Numbered from the stretch's first letter, positions 25,654 to 37,072 are shown. The stretch: DNA of 64,000 nucleotides from Rhodoplanes sp963840055 (GCA_963840055.1 CAWIXM010000050.1:62001-126000), one strand, 5' to 3'. Notes: a model not told the origin generated them from the letters alone. Translations and numbers: made by a program.

Positions 25654-26142
25654 TTAAAATGGGATGTCGTCGTCAAGCTCTTTGCGGCGTGAGCCGGACA
25701 TCGCGGGCTGGCGGTCGCGGCCGGCGGTCGGCCCCGCCGCCCCGAAATCGTCCCCGCCTTGATCGGGACCTTCGGCCGTCCCTCCGCCACCGGCGCGGTC
25801 GAGTAAAGTCAGTTCGCCGCGGAAATTCTGCAGCACGACCTCCGTCGTGTAGCGTTCGACGCCCTGCTGGTCGGTCCATTTGCGGGTCTGCAGCTGGCCT
25901 TCGAGATAAACCTTCGACCCCTTTTTGAGATACTGCTCGGCCACCCGGCACAAATTCTCGTTGAAGATGACGACGCGATGCCATTCGGTCCTCTCCCGGC
26001 GCTCGCCGCTCGCCTTGTCGCGCCAGGTTTCCGACGTCGCCACGCGCAAATTCGCGATCGGCCGACCATCCTGCGTGCGCCGGATTTCCGGGTCGGCCCC
26101 GAGATTGCCGATCAGGATCACTTTGTTGACCGAACCCGCCAT
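25654..26142 (-). CDS. ssb: Single-stranded DNA-binding protein
   Basis: 162 aa. The start at 26142 has AGGGGAGATC upstream; the open frame to 26238 is extra. The OB fold is plain (GSVNKVILIGNLGADPEIRR, WHRVVIFNENLCRVAEQYLK, GSKVYLEGQLQTRKW). A Gly-rich linker follows, and the acidic tip DDDIPF recruits replication and repair partners. It protects ssDNA as a tetramer. The ssb-uvrA neighbourhood, here with porin genes inserted between, is common in this group. Confidence 0.97.
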   Translation of the reverse strand: MAGSVNKVILIGNLGADPEIRRTQDGRPIANLRVATSETWRDKASGERRERTEWHRVVIFNENLCRVAEQYLKKGSKVYLEGQLQTRKWTDQQGVERYTTEVVLQNFRGELTLLDRAGGGGTAEGPDQGGDDFGAAGPTAGRDRQPAMSGSRRKELDDDIPF

Positions 26143-26738
26143 AGTCTGATCTCCCCTGGAAAGTGCGCCCGCGCCAACGGCTAGGCTGTCAAGCGAGTTC
26201 CATCGATCGTGTCGGACTTCGCCGTCGTGCTTCGTCACAACGCCCGGCCGCGAGGCGATTCCCCTTGCCGCTAAAACTCTGATCCAATGATTTCAATCAC
26301 CGACTTCCGCCGCCGGCAAGGGCCGTCTGTTGCGCAAGAATCGGATTGCGCTAATGCGGAAGAACCGCGTCCCATCAAGCACGATGGCGCCGTCATTGGC
26401 CACTGCACCCATTAATGTTCATGGTATGTTCTTAGCAATCGACGGTCCGCGAAGCAAGCCCCAACTCTTCAGACATATTCCAATCATCTTGACGGCCGTC
26501 GTCGGCGAGCCCTGCCCAGGCCCGTTCGAATACATTAAGAAAGCTTGGTTTTTTCCGAAGCCGTGCTCAAAGAGTAATCATGCTGCGAACGAATTAGGCC
26601 ATAGTATCCGCTACTTATCCTGACAGAGCATTCGAAGATGTCTGCGGCATGTGGCCATTTTACCACCTTTCCACGCGGGAAAATCCTTAAAGTGCGCCCT
26701 TGGTTTTCGGTTTCGATACCCGCATGAAGGGGGCCGTT
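26143..26738. other. Long intergenic region between ssb and the porin gene
   Basis: Nearly 600 bases without a supported gene, divergent on both sides, so promoters for ssb and the porin gene must lie here. An open frame at 26330-26623 lacks a ribosome site and is rejected. The right part (26400-26640) is notably AT-richer. Confidence 0.45.
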
Positions 26739-27530
26739 ATGAAGAAGATCCTGCTCACAACAGTCGCGGTTCTTGGGTTCGCCAGCGTTGCTTCGGCGGC
26801 TGACCTCCGGCCCCTGCCGGCGCGGCCTCTCGTCGCCCCGGTGTACAACTGGACGAGCTGCTATATCGGCGGCTATGTCGGCGGCGCCTGGGGCGCTGAA
26901 AGTGTCCGGGTTCACGACGTCAACGGGTATAACTTTAACCTTTCCGGCTTATACGACGCTTGGAATTATGACCTGAAGAGCAGCTTCCTCGGCGGCGGCA
27001 CGCTCGGGTGCAACTGGCAGCCGATCGGCTCGCCGTTCGTGATCGGCGCCGAAGGCGAAATCGGCTATCTCCGGCTGACGGCATCAGCGCTCGATTTTCC
27101 GGCCGATCCCTTCCAGAGCATCAACTCTTCAGTCCGGATCGGCGATTGGTACGGCATGGCCACCGGCCGTCTCGGCTACGCCTGGGATCGCGCCATGGTC
27201 TATCTCAAAGGCGGCGTCGCTTTCGTCGATGTTAATGCGACCGTGACCGACTTGGTCTTTAACCCGGATTTTATCGCTCAGACCACCGAGTCGCTTGCGA
27301 CCTGGACCGTCGGCGGCGGCATCGAGTGGGCGTTCGACTGGAACTGGAGCGTCAAGGCCGAGTACATGTTCATCGGCCTGGATAACGTGTCCGCTTGCGG
27401 CTACACGACGGGTGTTGCCTTCGGGCCCGGCACCTACTGCTGGAACCACGAGCTGGACGGCATTCACACCGCCAAGATCGGCTTGAACTACCGCTTCGGC
27501 GGTGGCCCGTCCCTGGTGCCGCGCTACTGA
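26739..27530 (+). CDS. Outer-membrane beta-barrel protein (Omp31/Omp25-like)
   Basis: 263 aa from the ATG at 26739. The signal peptide KKILLTTVAVLGFASVASA ends at AADL, the usual start of the family. Beta-barrel strands follow: YNWTSCYIGGYVGGAWG, FVIGAEGEIGYLRLT, YGMATGRLGYAWDRAMVYLK and WTVGGGIEWAFDWNWSVKAE, ending with the conserved NYRF and a terminal aromatic (VPRY). Four Cys are unusual for a barrel. An 8-strand porin-like surface protein. It is followed by a strong terminator and by a relic copy of its own 3' end. Confidence 0.9.
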   Translation: MKKILLTTVAVLGFASVASAADLRPLPARPLVAPVYNWTSCYIGGYVGGAWGAESVRVHDVNGYNFNLSGLYDAWNYDLKSSFLGGGTLGCNWQPIGSPFVIGAEGEIGYLRLTASALDFPADPFQSINSSVRIGDWYGMATGRLGYAWDRAMVYLKGGVAFVDVNATVTDLVFNPDFIAQTTESLATWTVGGGIEWAFDWNWSVKAEYMFIGLDNVSACGYTTGVAFGPGTYCWNHELDGIHTAKIGLNYRFGGGPSLVPRY

Positions 27531-27549
27531 TCCGCACCGCTTCGCGGAC

Positions 27550-27583
27550 AAAAGCCCCGGGCGACCCGCCCGGGGCTTTTTGT
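27550..27583 (+). terminator. Rho-independent terminator of the porin gene
   Basis: AAAAGCCCCGGGCGACCCGC continues to CCGGGGCTTTTT: a GC-rich stem flanked by A and T runs. The same terminator occurs again at 27976-28010. Confidence 0.9.
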
Positions 27584-27780
27584 TTGGAGATTTGCTTGCG
27601 ACGGTGACTGACCCGGTCTCTCGCTAAGCAGACCGTTCCGTTCATTCCCGCGCGAGCGGGGATCCCGCCGCTTGGGCTTGGGTCCCCGTTTTCGCAGGGA
27701 CGAGGGGAGAAACCGAGTCGACGCCGTCAATATGCGGAGCGCACCCAACGGCTAATCCGCGCAATTCTACTTAGCTAGCC

Positions 27781-27956
27781 GAACCTGCAGATTGGAGCAT
27801 CAAGCCAAAGGACATGTTCCGCATGACAGTGCGGCGTGCGGACACCTTCGGAACCAGCGCTTTGCTGCTCGAGCCGCGAGCTTGGTGGCGTTGACACGCC
27901 AAGTCGGCTTGAACGGCCACTTCGGCCGCGGCCCGCCCCAGGTGGCGCGCTGCTGA
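27781..27956 (+). pseudogene. Relic of a porin gene 3' end
   Basis: From about 27892 the sequence CGCCAAGTCGGCTTGAACGG, onward to the TGA at 27954-27956, matches the last codons of the porin gene at 27475-27530, and the bases after the stop match too (CCGCACC-CTTCGCGGACAAAAG). Upstream similarity fades into a frame-broken stretch. A second porin copy has evidently been lost by deletion, keeping only its end and terminator. Confidence 0.7.
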
Positions 27957-27975
27957 CCCGCACCACTTCGCGGAC

Positions 27976-28010
27976 AAAAGCCCCGGGCGACCCGCCCGGG
28001 GCTTTTTGTT
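27976..28010 (+). terminator. Duplicate terminator of the porin relic
   Basis: Identical stem to 27550-27583 (AAAAGCCCCGGGCGA ... CCGGGGCTTTTT). It now serves no intact gene. The gap to 28331 contains only palindromic repeat debris. Confidence 0.85.
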
Positions 28011-28331
28011 TTCGCCGAGTCATTTTGGATTCCGCTATGGCAGGGCTTGACCTGACCGCGCGCGTCCTTTTTCCCACATGTCTACCCACTCTTTGAGCAC
28101 GACGCTTCGCCCCGTTTCTCCTGCCGAGCGGGGAGCGGTGAGGCCTTTGTTAAGCACCGATAAGGCATCGTGGAAACAAGCCCTGCCGGCCTTTGCTATC
28201 GGCGGCAAATGAATGGCGAAATTGAAGCCCAAAAAGCGCACATTCGCCGATGGGTGTTGCGCATATGTCACCTTTGGAAACGCGAGTCTCTCTATAGTCA
28301 GCTCACTTGACGCGAACCATGGGGGGCTTCC

Positions 28332-29198
28332 ATGAAGAGGATCCTACTTGCAAGTGTTGCCGCGCTCGGGCTTGCCGGGACGGCCTCGGCCGCCGACTTG
28401 GCGGTGAGGGCTCCCGTTGCGCCTGTGCCACTTTTCACCTGGACCGGATGCTATCTCGGCATCAACGGCGGCTGGATCGGCGGCAGAGATGAATACGCCT
28501 CGAGCCGGCGTGTGCTTTACCCATTTGGCGACATTGCCACGCCCGCTGACAACGCCCTGCTCTCCCACTCTTACAGCAGCGATCAGTCCGACGGGACCTT
28601 TGGCGGTCAGTTCGGCTGCCAGTATCAAGCTGGTTGGTTGGTGCTCGGCGGCGAATGGGATGCCAACTGGAGCGGCCTGAAGGAAGACAATTACTTCGCC
28701 TTCGGCCCGATCTCCGCTCCTTCAACGCCTTTGGGCTTCTGGCCGGCACGGACGGAATTAACCCACAAGCAGCTCGACTGGTTCTCGACTGCGCGCGTGC
28801 GCGTCGGCGCCGCTTGGTGGGATCGCGTGCTGCTCTATGCAACGGGCGGCGTGGCAATGGGTGCGCTGGACGCCTACACCCAAGTCGACCACACCCTCCC
28901 CTTCTCTTTTAACCCCACGGGTCCGGATTTCTTCGGCGCCTATCGCGAGAATAAAATCGGTTGGACCGTCGGCGGCGGCTTCGAGTGGGCGTTCGCCGCC
29001 AATTGGACCGCCAAGGCCGAGTTCCTCTATCTCGACTTCGGCTCGTTCGACTACATCTCGCCCGCCGTGCCTTTCAACTTTACCGGCAGGGCTTACCAAA
29101 CCAGCATTGATGCGAAGGAATATGTGGCGCGTGTCGGCATCAACTATCTGTTCCACCTCGGGCCTCCGGCTGTGGCCCCAGTTTATGCGCGCTACTGA
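28332..29198 (+). CDS. Outer-membrane beta-barrel protein (Omp31/Omp25-like paralogue)
   Basis: 288 aa. Signal peptide KRILLASVAALGLAGTASA then ADLAVRAPV. Barrel segments: PLFTWTGCYLGINGGWIGG, WLVLGGEWDANWSGL, VRVGAAWWDRVLLYATGGVA and WTVGGGFEWAFAANWTAKAE, ending YLFHLG ... PVYARY. It is a paralogue of the gene at 26739 (the WTVGGG-EWAF segment is nearly the same). It has its own strong terminator. Expression as an outer-membrane channel or structural protein is expected. Confidence 0.9.
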   Translation: MKRILLASVAALGLAGTASAADLAVRAPVAPVPLFTWTGCYLGINGGWIGGRDEYASSRRVLYPFGDIATPADNALLSHSYSSDQSDGTFGGQFGCQYQAGWLVLGGEWDANWSGLKEDNYFAFGPISAPSTPLGFWPARTELTHKQLDWFSTARVRVGAAWWDRVLLYATGGVAMGALDAYTQVDHTLPFSFNPTGPDFFGAYRENKIGWTVGGGFEWAFAANWTAKAEFLYLDFGSFDYISPAVPFNFTGRAYQTSIDAKEYVARVGINYLFHLGPPAVAPVYARY

Positions 29199-29224
29199 GC
29201 AGTCTCTCCTTCGTGGAACTTCAG

Positions 29225-29252
29225 ACCCCGGGCTTCGGCCCGGGGTTTTTTT
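29225..29252 (+). terminator. Rho-independent terminator
   Basis: ACCCCGGGCTTCGGCCCGGG followed by a run of seven T: a stem closed by a TTCG tetraloop, just after the second porin gene. Confidence 0.9.
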
Positions 29253-29395
29253 GCCGCGCCGATCGCCCCGAGAAGCGTTAGGGACGTAGGGCGCAAACAC
29301 AGTAGCGAAACGCCACCGTTCTCACTACGTTGCGGGCACGCCGCCGCCATTTCTACGTCGAGGCGATCTCGGCGGCGCCGGTTCGCGTGCACAGC

Positions 29396-32609
<3,214 letters not shown>

Positions 32610-32699
32610 GCACGCTGGCATATACTCCCTTCTCCCCGCGTGCGAGGAGAAGGTGGCGAGCGGCCCTTGCCGCGAGCCGGATGAGGGGCTGGCGAAAGC

Positions 32700-33185
32700 A
32701 TGAGCGAGACTTTGCGTCGCGTACAGGCGCTCGTGTCGTATGGGCCCTTCCTGCCCACGAACGCCGGCCCGCCGTTATCGTTACCGCGTATCGCCCCGAC
32801 CCTAATCTCTGGCCCAACTTCTGCACTTTTAAATTAAATAGCTCGCAAAATCAGCGCGTTAACGATCGTCTGGAGTTTTAGGCACCACACCCGTGCATCT
32901 GTGGTGCAAAAGAATGTGTGGAGTGATCTGGCGGGAAATGCCGGTTTGCGCGCCGATGTCGTTGACAGGGGAATCGGAAGAGCGCCACCGTGGTTGCTGA
33001 CGGAATCACAATTCCTTCGTTGGGACAAGGCGATCTCGAGTCCCGACGCCCAGAAATCTTTAGCACCACAAATCGGACTCCTCTCAAAAAACCCCAGCAT
33101 CCACGGGGTTTTCGATCTTGTTAAGTAACCAAACCTTCGAAGTTGGGTCTGGGACAGCGATTTCAGACGACGGAGAAGCAGATGA
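32700..33185 (+). pseudogene. DUF4258-like gene copy 1: internal deletion and MITE insertion
   Basis: It begins MSETLRRVQALV, as copy 3 does (MSEILRRVQTLA), then jumps at about 32728 to sequence matching the 3' third of copy 3 (GGCCCGCCGTTATCGTTACC). That tail is split by a 335-bp element (32813-33147). The final bases before the next gene (GACAGCGATTTCAGACGACG) resume the match. About 220 bases of the middle are missing, so no protein is made. The intact family is associated with toxin-antitoxin-like pairs. Confidence 0.75.
32813..33147. mobile_element. MITE-like insertion, 335 bp, 9-bp terminal inverted repeats, 5-bp target duplication
   Basis: The ends are CCCAACTTC and GAAGTTGGG, perfect inverted repeats of each other. 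Both sides are flanked by TCTGG (32808-32812 and 33148-33152). Removing the element and one TCTGG restores the DUF4258-like sequence found uninterrupted at about 34165-34185 (CTAATCT-TGGGA-AGCG). No transposase is encoded; a 75-codon frame inside (32901-33128) is unrecognised. An inner hairpin CACCACA-TGTGGTG lies at about 32883-32906. Confidence 0.75.
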
Positions 33186-33394
33186 CCAAAACGTCCATCA
33201 AGCTGATCCACGAAGGCAAATACGCAGCCGAAGTTCCGATCGAACTTCACTATAGCGATGATAGCTGGTCGCCGACGATGTCGGCTGAGGACGCGCGCAA
33301 GCTTGACACCGTCAGGCTCGCGCTGCGCCGCGGCGATATCGCCGAGGCAGCGAAGCACGGCCGTGTGTTCGAGCTGACGCCGGTTTCGGGATGA
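33182..33394 (+). CDS. 70-aa partner of DUF4258-like gene, copy 1 (antitoxin-like)
   Basis: 70 aa. It starts in the overlap with the end of the broken upstream gene (ATGA), with GGAGAAGC as ribosome site. Sequence: MTKTSIKLIHEGKYAAEVPI ... DDSWSPTMSAEDARKLDTVR ... AKHGRVFELTPV. It differs from copy 2 (34204-34416) in only a few residues. The tiny size and the coupled position after a DUF4258-type gene suggest the antidote or regulator of a two-gene module, but the family is not named. Here it is an orphan, its partner being destroyed. Confidence 0.75.
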   Translation: MTKTSIKLIHEGKYAAEVPIELHYSDDSWSPTMSAEDARKLDTVRLALRRGDIAEAAKHGRVFELTPVSG

Positions 33395-33417
33395 TCGTCG
33401 CGGCTGGCAGTCATTCT

Positions 33418-33621
33418 GCGCGTGGAGCGGAGCTATACGGGGCGGTTTCTGCGGCCGGTGTTGGGGCGGAAGACGGCAAAACCGGCCGCGCTCAGCGACG
33501 CCGGCGCGACACGGCGGAAGAAGGCGGCGGGATAACGCCCGCGCGGGTTCCTTCTCCCCGCGCGCGGGGAGAAGGTGGCGAGCGGCTCATGCCGCGAGCC
33601 GGATGAGGGGCTGACACCCGG
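33418..33621 (+). repeat. Amplification unit 2: uvrA 3' end plus palindrome
   Basis: GCGTGGAGCGGAGCTATACG ... GAAGAAGGCGGCGGGATAA repeats the uvrA 3' end, immediately after the partner gene, though its middle has diverged (codes KTAKPAALSDAG). It is followed by the palindrome CTTCTCCCCGCGCGCGGGGA and GAGCCGGATGAGGGGCTG. Confidence 0.8.
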
Positions 33622-33684
33622 ATGAGCGAGACTTTGCGTCGCGTGCAAACACTCGTGTTGGCCGGCGATTACCTCGTCAGCGAG
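33622..33684 (+). pseudogene. DUF4258-like gene copy 2: 5' fragment
   Basis: It codes MSETLRRVQTLVLAGDYLVS and EP, then switches directly into another uvrA-end copy (GTGCTGGAAGGAAAG). Only the first 21 or so codons remain. The junction marks a recombination between units. Confidence 0.75.
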
Positions 33685-33879
33685 CCGGTGCTGGAAGGAA
33701 AGCGGCGGCCACGGGGGCCACCGCCGCGCGGAAGAAGGCGACGGGGTAGCCGGCGTGAAGCTACCGGAAATCTCCGGTGTGCCGAAACAGCGGGTTAAGC
33801 GAACCATCACTTCTCCTCGCTGGCGGGGAGAAGGGGGCGAGCGGCAGCGCCACGAGCCGGATGAGGGGCTGGCGAGAGT
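33685..33879 (+). repeat. Amplification unit 3: uvrA 3' end plus palindrome
   Basis: GCCGGTGCTGGAAGGAAAGC ... GAAGAAGGCGACGGGGTAG repeats the last 65 bases of uvrA. A 60-base spacer with an ACCGGAAATCTCCGGT palindrome follows, then CTTCTCCTCGCTGGCGGGGA and GAGCCGGATGAGGGGCTGGC. Confidence 0.8.
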
Positions 33880-34207
33880 ATGAGCGAGATTTTGCGTCGC
33901 GTACAAACACTTGCGCTCGCTCGCGATGTCCATGTCTCAGAACACGGCTATGAGGAACTCCGCGAGGATAGATATTCTTTTCGATTAGGCAGTGGCAGGT
34001 ATCGCGACGGCCATCGTCGTAGAGGATTATCCGGCTCGATTTCGCGGCCCTAGCATTCTGACTTTGCAGCGCGATTTCAGTGGCCGCCCCATACACGTCG
34101 TGTGGGCCCTCCCTGCCGACAAACGCCGACCCGCCGTTATCGTTACCGCGTATCGCCCCGACCCTAATCTGTGGGATAGCGATTTCAGACGACGGAGAAG
34201 CCAATGA
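33880..34207 (+). pseudogene. DUF4258-like gene copy 3: near complete but frameshifted
   Basis: It starts MSEILRRVQTLALARDVHVS with EHGYEELRED, then loses frame at about 33970. The rest is open in another frame: AVAGIATAIVVEDYPARFRG, SILTLQRDFSGRPIHVVWAL, and RRPAVIVTAYRPDPNLWDSD. HVSEHGYEEL plus the VVEDYP and IHVVWAL ... VITAYRPD pattern is that of DUF4258 (a RelE-like fold often found as toxin). At least one frame change and an in-frame TAG (33989-33991 region) separate the halves. The stop overlaps the partner's start as ATGA. Confidence 0.7.
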
Positions 34208-34416
34208 CCAAAACATCCATCAAGCTGATCCACGAAGGCAAATACGCAGCCGAAGTTCCGATCGAACTTCACTATAGCGATGATAGCTGGTCGCCGACGA
34301 TGTCGGCCGACGACGCGCGCAAGCTTGATACCGTCAGGCTGGCGCTGCGCCGTGGCGACGTGACCGAGGCGGCGAAGTATGGGCGTGTTTTCGTATTGAC
34401 ATCGGTGGCGGGCTGA
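34204..34416 (+). CDS. 70-aa partner of DUF4258-like gene, copy 2 (antitoxin-like)
   Basis: 70 aa, nearly identical to 33182-33394 (MTKTSIKLIHEGKYAAEVPI ... AKYGRVFVLTSVAG). The ribosome site GGAGAAGC and the four-base overlap with the upstream stop are kept. The reading frame is intact while all three DUF4258 copies are broken, as expected if the upstream product is the harmful one. The function is inferred from arrangement only. Confidence 0.75.
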   Translation: MTKTSIKLIHEGKYAAEVPIELHYSDDSWSPTMSADDARKLDTVRLALRRGDVTEAAKYGRVFVLTSVAG

Positions 34417-34480
34417 GCGTCGCGGCCTGCGCGCCGAGAGAGCCGGCGTAGCGCTAGATCTTCCTCCTCCATTGAAACTA

Positions 34481-35095
34481 TTAGGCTATTTGGCTTTGTT
34501 CTGCCAAGTCTGCTCGCTGACGGCCGGACCACTCAGCGTGCGCACGCCGACGCGCCGAATCGAATGTCCGGATGGCCGAGTTGCGGCGCGATATGGCCCG
34601 GCGCTCATAGCGGTCAATGGCGGCGAGCTTGCGCGCCATGTCCGACAGAATGACCCCGAATTTCTCGGGCCCGCTCGGCTTTTCAAGAATCATCTTCAAG
34701 GCCCAGCTGGGCACGGGTGAGGTCGCGCCGTGCGTCCGGGCGAGCGCGGCCGCAAAGCTTATCTTCCGCTTTGTGGATGCAGAGGACTCATAGGCTGGAT
34801 CAGACAACGCTTTCGACAGGAGGTCGTGCCGCACCCGTCGAATTCTCACGAGGTCGAACTGGGCTTCGGCGATGGGGCGAGCGAAGCTTAATAAATCGGG
34901 ACTTAGGTGCGGCCCGACGATGTCTTTCGCGAACGCGTCAATCTCGGCAGAAATCCTGGAATCGAAGTCAACCGGCACAGCCAAACCATGACGCAGCGCG
35001 TTACGCGAGACCCGTGATTTGCCGTGCATCGATCTTGGACCCGTGCTCGCACGGGCATTGGTACGATTGGCTGAGAGTTTGCGTTCGCTGGCCAT
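34481..35095 (-). CDS. Uncharacterised protein with STGPR/SRNALRHGL motif
   Basis: 204 aa from the ATG at 35095; the open frame extends to 35143. The N-terminus ANRTNARASTGPRSMHGKSR continues into VSRNALRHGLAV, a motif I know from uncharacterised alphaproteobacterial proteins. The rest is helical and basic (ALARTHGATS, IDRYERRAISRRNSAIRTFD) with a C-terminus ending RADLAEQSQIA. No catalytic residues are evident. It may work with the next gene (35185-35784), which has a similar style and orientation. Confidence 0.65.
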   Translation of the reverse strand: MASERKLSANRTNARASTGPRSMHGKSRVSRNALRHGLAVPVDFDSRISAEIDAFAKDIVGPHLSPDLLSFARPIAEAQFDLVRIRRVRHDLLSKALSDPAYESSASTKRKISFAAALARTHGATSPVPSWALKMILEKPSGPEKFGVILSDMARKLAAIDRYERRAISRRNSAIRTFDSARRRAHAEWSGRQRADLAEQSQIA

Positions 35096-35184
35096 TTCGA
35101 TGGAATAAGCGTCGCTCGGACATCTACGACCGCGTCTTGTCACACGAGCTTTGCCCCAACTGAGTTGTCTTATGCGGCATCGGC

Positions 35185-35784
35185 CTAGTCGGAGCTTATC
35201 TGTTCTTTTTCGACGACCTCGAATTCGGCATCTTCGGGCTCCTCCAAAGCCCGGCGAAGCGTTTGGGCAAGCGCGCTTCGATGGCGATCGACTTCGCGGA
35301 GTACAGCGTTCCGGCGTGCTTCCGCACTCGCGATCAAGCGATCAATGCGCTCGATATTGTCGAGTTCTACCGACAGAGTTTGCGCCATGACGTGCTCGCG
35401 CGTAAGGCCGGCCGAACCGAGCGCCCTTTCAACCCGTCGCACGACTTGCTTATCGCGTTTTTGCCACCCTTCAGCAATGTCGTCCATTTCGCTGTAGCCG
35501 AAAAACAGCCTGCTGAGTTTCCGAATTCCCCTGTGCTCCGAGCTTTCCAGCAACGCTGCCTTGAGCCGGCGGAGTCGAAGCGCCTCCCAACTGAGATCAA
35601 CGACGTCACGAACGAAGATCTCCTCGAGAATATCAGCCGGCTTGACCGCTGCCGAAACGCGCGCGAGCAGGTCGTCGTAGTCGGCTGAACTCTCCCCTTC
35701 GAGCAGCGGCGGCGGACCAAGGCAAGGCAGCCGCTCAGGGGCGACCGCGGCGGCCTTCGTCGTGAGGGATTGGCTGTTCGCCAT
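35185..35784 (-). CDS. Uncharacterised helical protein
   Basis: 199 aa, cytosolic and mostly alpha-helical. Segments: PPPLLEGESSADYDDLLARV, FVRDVVDLSWEALRLRRLKA, IERIDRLIASAEARRNAVLR with a heptad look, and an acidic end (EPEDAEFEVVEKEQISSD). The pattern ESxxDYxxLL plus a coiled coil recurs in proteins found beside the STGPR family in Bradyrhizobium-like genomes (memory). It lies upstream of 34481-35095 on the same strand, with 89 bases between. No function is known. Confidence 0.65.
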   Translation of the reverse strand: MANSQSLTTKAAAVAPERLPCLGPPPLLEGESSADYDDLLARVSAAVKPADILEEIFVRDVVDLSWEALRLRRLKAALLESSEHRGIRKLSRLFFGYSEMDDIAEGWQKRDKQVVRRVERALGSAGLTREHVMAQTLSVELDNIERIDRLIASAEARRNAVLREVDRHRSALAQTLRRALEEPEDAEFEVVEKEQISSD

Positions 35785-35897
35785 TCAGCGGCTCCTACTG
35801 TGGTCGCACCCGACGAACCATGGCTCGCCAGGATCAAGCTCAATATAGGGACGAAATGGCCTAGACCTACCAAATCTGGTGTCTATTAAGCCGCAAG

Positions 35898-36146
35898 TCA
35901 AGACCGGCGCTTGGTAGTTTTGCTCGTCTTCAACCTGACGCCTGATCCACCACCATTTTCGTCGATGAACTCCACACCGGCGGTTTCAAGGGCTCGGCGT
36001 AAGGCGATTGTCGCCTCTTGCGAGACCAGCCGCCGCTCTCTCTCGAAATCGACAACGGTCGAGAGCCCTAGTTTCGCTGCATCGGCCAGCTGCGATTGGG
36101 TCATATCCAGCAGTGAGCGCGCCGCTCTACATTGGGACGGCGTCAT
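35898..36146 (-). CDS. XRE-family transcriptional regulator
   Basis: 82 aa. Helix-turn-helix: MTPSQCRAARSLLDMTQSQL, then LGLSTVVDFERERRLVSQEA, matching small rhizobial XRE repressors. The start at 36146 fits homologues (MTPxQCRAAR); the ATG at 36158 lies inside an operator-like repeat and is less likely. It is divergent from the YqaJ/ERF genes across about 100 bases holding two direct repeats. It looks like a phage-type repressor of that module. Confidence 0.75.
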   Translation of the reverse strand: MTPSQCRAARSLLDMTQSQLADAAKLGLSTVVDFERERRLVSQEATIALRRALETAGVEFIDENGGGSGVRLKTSKTTKRRS

Positions 36147-36150
36147 TGCA

Positions 36151-36208
36151 ATCAACATTTTTTGTTGACTAAAGGACTGAAGCGATCTATGAACATTTTT
36201 TGTTGACT
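36151..36208. promoter_or_regulatory. Twin operator-like repeats with rightward promoter
   Basis: AACATTTTTTGTTGACT occurs at 36154-36170 and again at 36192-36208, 38 bases apart, each with a CAACA/TGTTG-like dyad. The first ends in TTGACT, which with TATGAA at 36188 (17-base spacing) forms a plausible rightward promoter towards the exonuclease gene. The second repeat covers the start region, as an autoregulated phage operator would. Confidence 0.55.
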
Positions 36209-36250
36209 GCGTTTTGTCTTTCCACTTAGTCCACCGTAAAGCGGAATAGA

Positions 36251-37072
36251 ATGAAGACGACCATAGCAGCCAATCACCGGAGCAGTTTCATCGGCGGTTC
36301 GGATGCGCGGATCATTATGGGGAGTGATGAAGGGGCCCTCCTTCGTCTGTGGCGTGAGAAGCGCGGCGAGATCGAATCTGAGGACCTCTCGGACAACCTC
36401 GTTGTTCAGATCGGCGCCGTAACCGAAGAGCTTAATCGGCGCTGGTTCGAGCGCAACACCGATCAGGTCGTTTTCGACGTGCAGCGCCACGTCCAGCATC
36501 CGGTCCTGCGATGGATGGCGGCAACCCTCGACGGCATGGTCGAGGGCACTGGGGCCGTGTTCGAGGCGAAGTTCATGCTGCCCTGGGCCTTTTCGGAAGA
36601 GTTCGCGGCGGAAAAACACATGGCCCAGCTACAGCACAATATGTGGGTGACGAACGCCAAGCTCTCCGTGCTCTCAATCATCACTGGGGGCGGTAAGTGG
36701 GTTGAGATCGAGATTGCGGCCGATCCGCTTTACCAGCATCTTCTGCTCACGGCGGAAAAAAAGTTTTGGCGCAACGTCGAGAGCGGCGAGCCCCCTCGCC
36801 TGTTCGGCGTCGAACCCCCGCGCGCGCGGATCGCCGCAGTGCGGATGGTGGACATGAGCGCCTCGAACTCCTGGGCCGAGTTCGCTGAAATCTTCCGCGC
36901 CACCCGCGAAGCCTTTGTCGAGCACGAGCGAGCGAAATCGGAACTGAAGGGATTGATGCCGGAGGACGCCAAAGAGGCGTTTGGGCATGGCGTACGCGCC
37001 AAACGTTCGAAGTCTGGCGCGGTCAGCTTCGAGCTGCTCGATCTCGAGGAAGGCTATGCACCGGCGCAGTGA
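36251..37072 (+). CDS. YqaJ-type viral recombinase (lambda-exonuclease-like)
   Basis: 273 aa. The fold of lambda exonuclease/PD-(D/E)XK is seen: FIGGSDARIIMGSDEGALLR, then RWMAATLDGMVEG with the Asp, and VFEAKFMLPWAF with the ExK, then MAQLQHNMWVTNAKLSVLSI. These are the YqaJ signature positions. It digests the 5' strand of dsDNA ends to feed single-strand annealing. It overlaps the ERF gene by 17 bases, so the two are made together. Phage-derived recombination module. Confidence 0.88.
   Translation: MKTTIAANHRSSFIGGSDARIIMGSDEGALLRLWREKRGEIESEDLSDNLVVQIGAVTEELNRRWFERNTDQVVFDVQRHVQHPVLRWMAATLDGMVEGTGAVFEAKFMLPWAFSEEFAAEKHMAQLQHNMWVTNAKLSVLSIITGGGKWVEIEIAADPLYQHLLLTAEKKFWRNVESGEPPRLFGVEPPRARIAAVRMVDMSASNSWAEFAEIFRATREAFVEHERAKSELKGLMPEDAKEAFGHGVRAKRSKSGAVSFELLDLEEGYAPAQ

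Noticed and set aside
26330..26623. 97-codon frame between ssb and the porin gene
   Set aside because: No ribosome site, weak start codon and no protein-like pattern.
32901..33128. 75-codon frame inside the MITE as a real gene
   Set aside because: GTG start without ribosome site, no similarity to transposases; non-autonomous element is the simpler reading.
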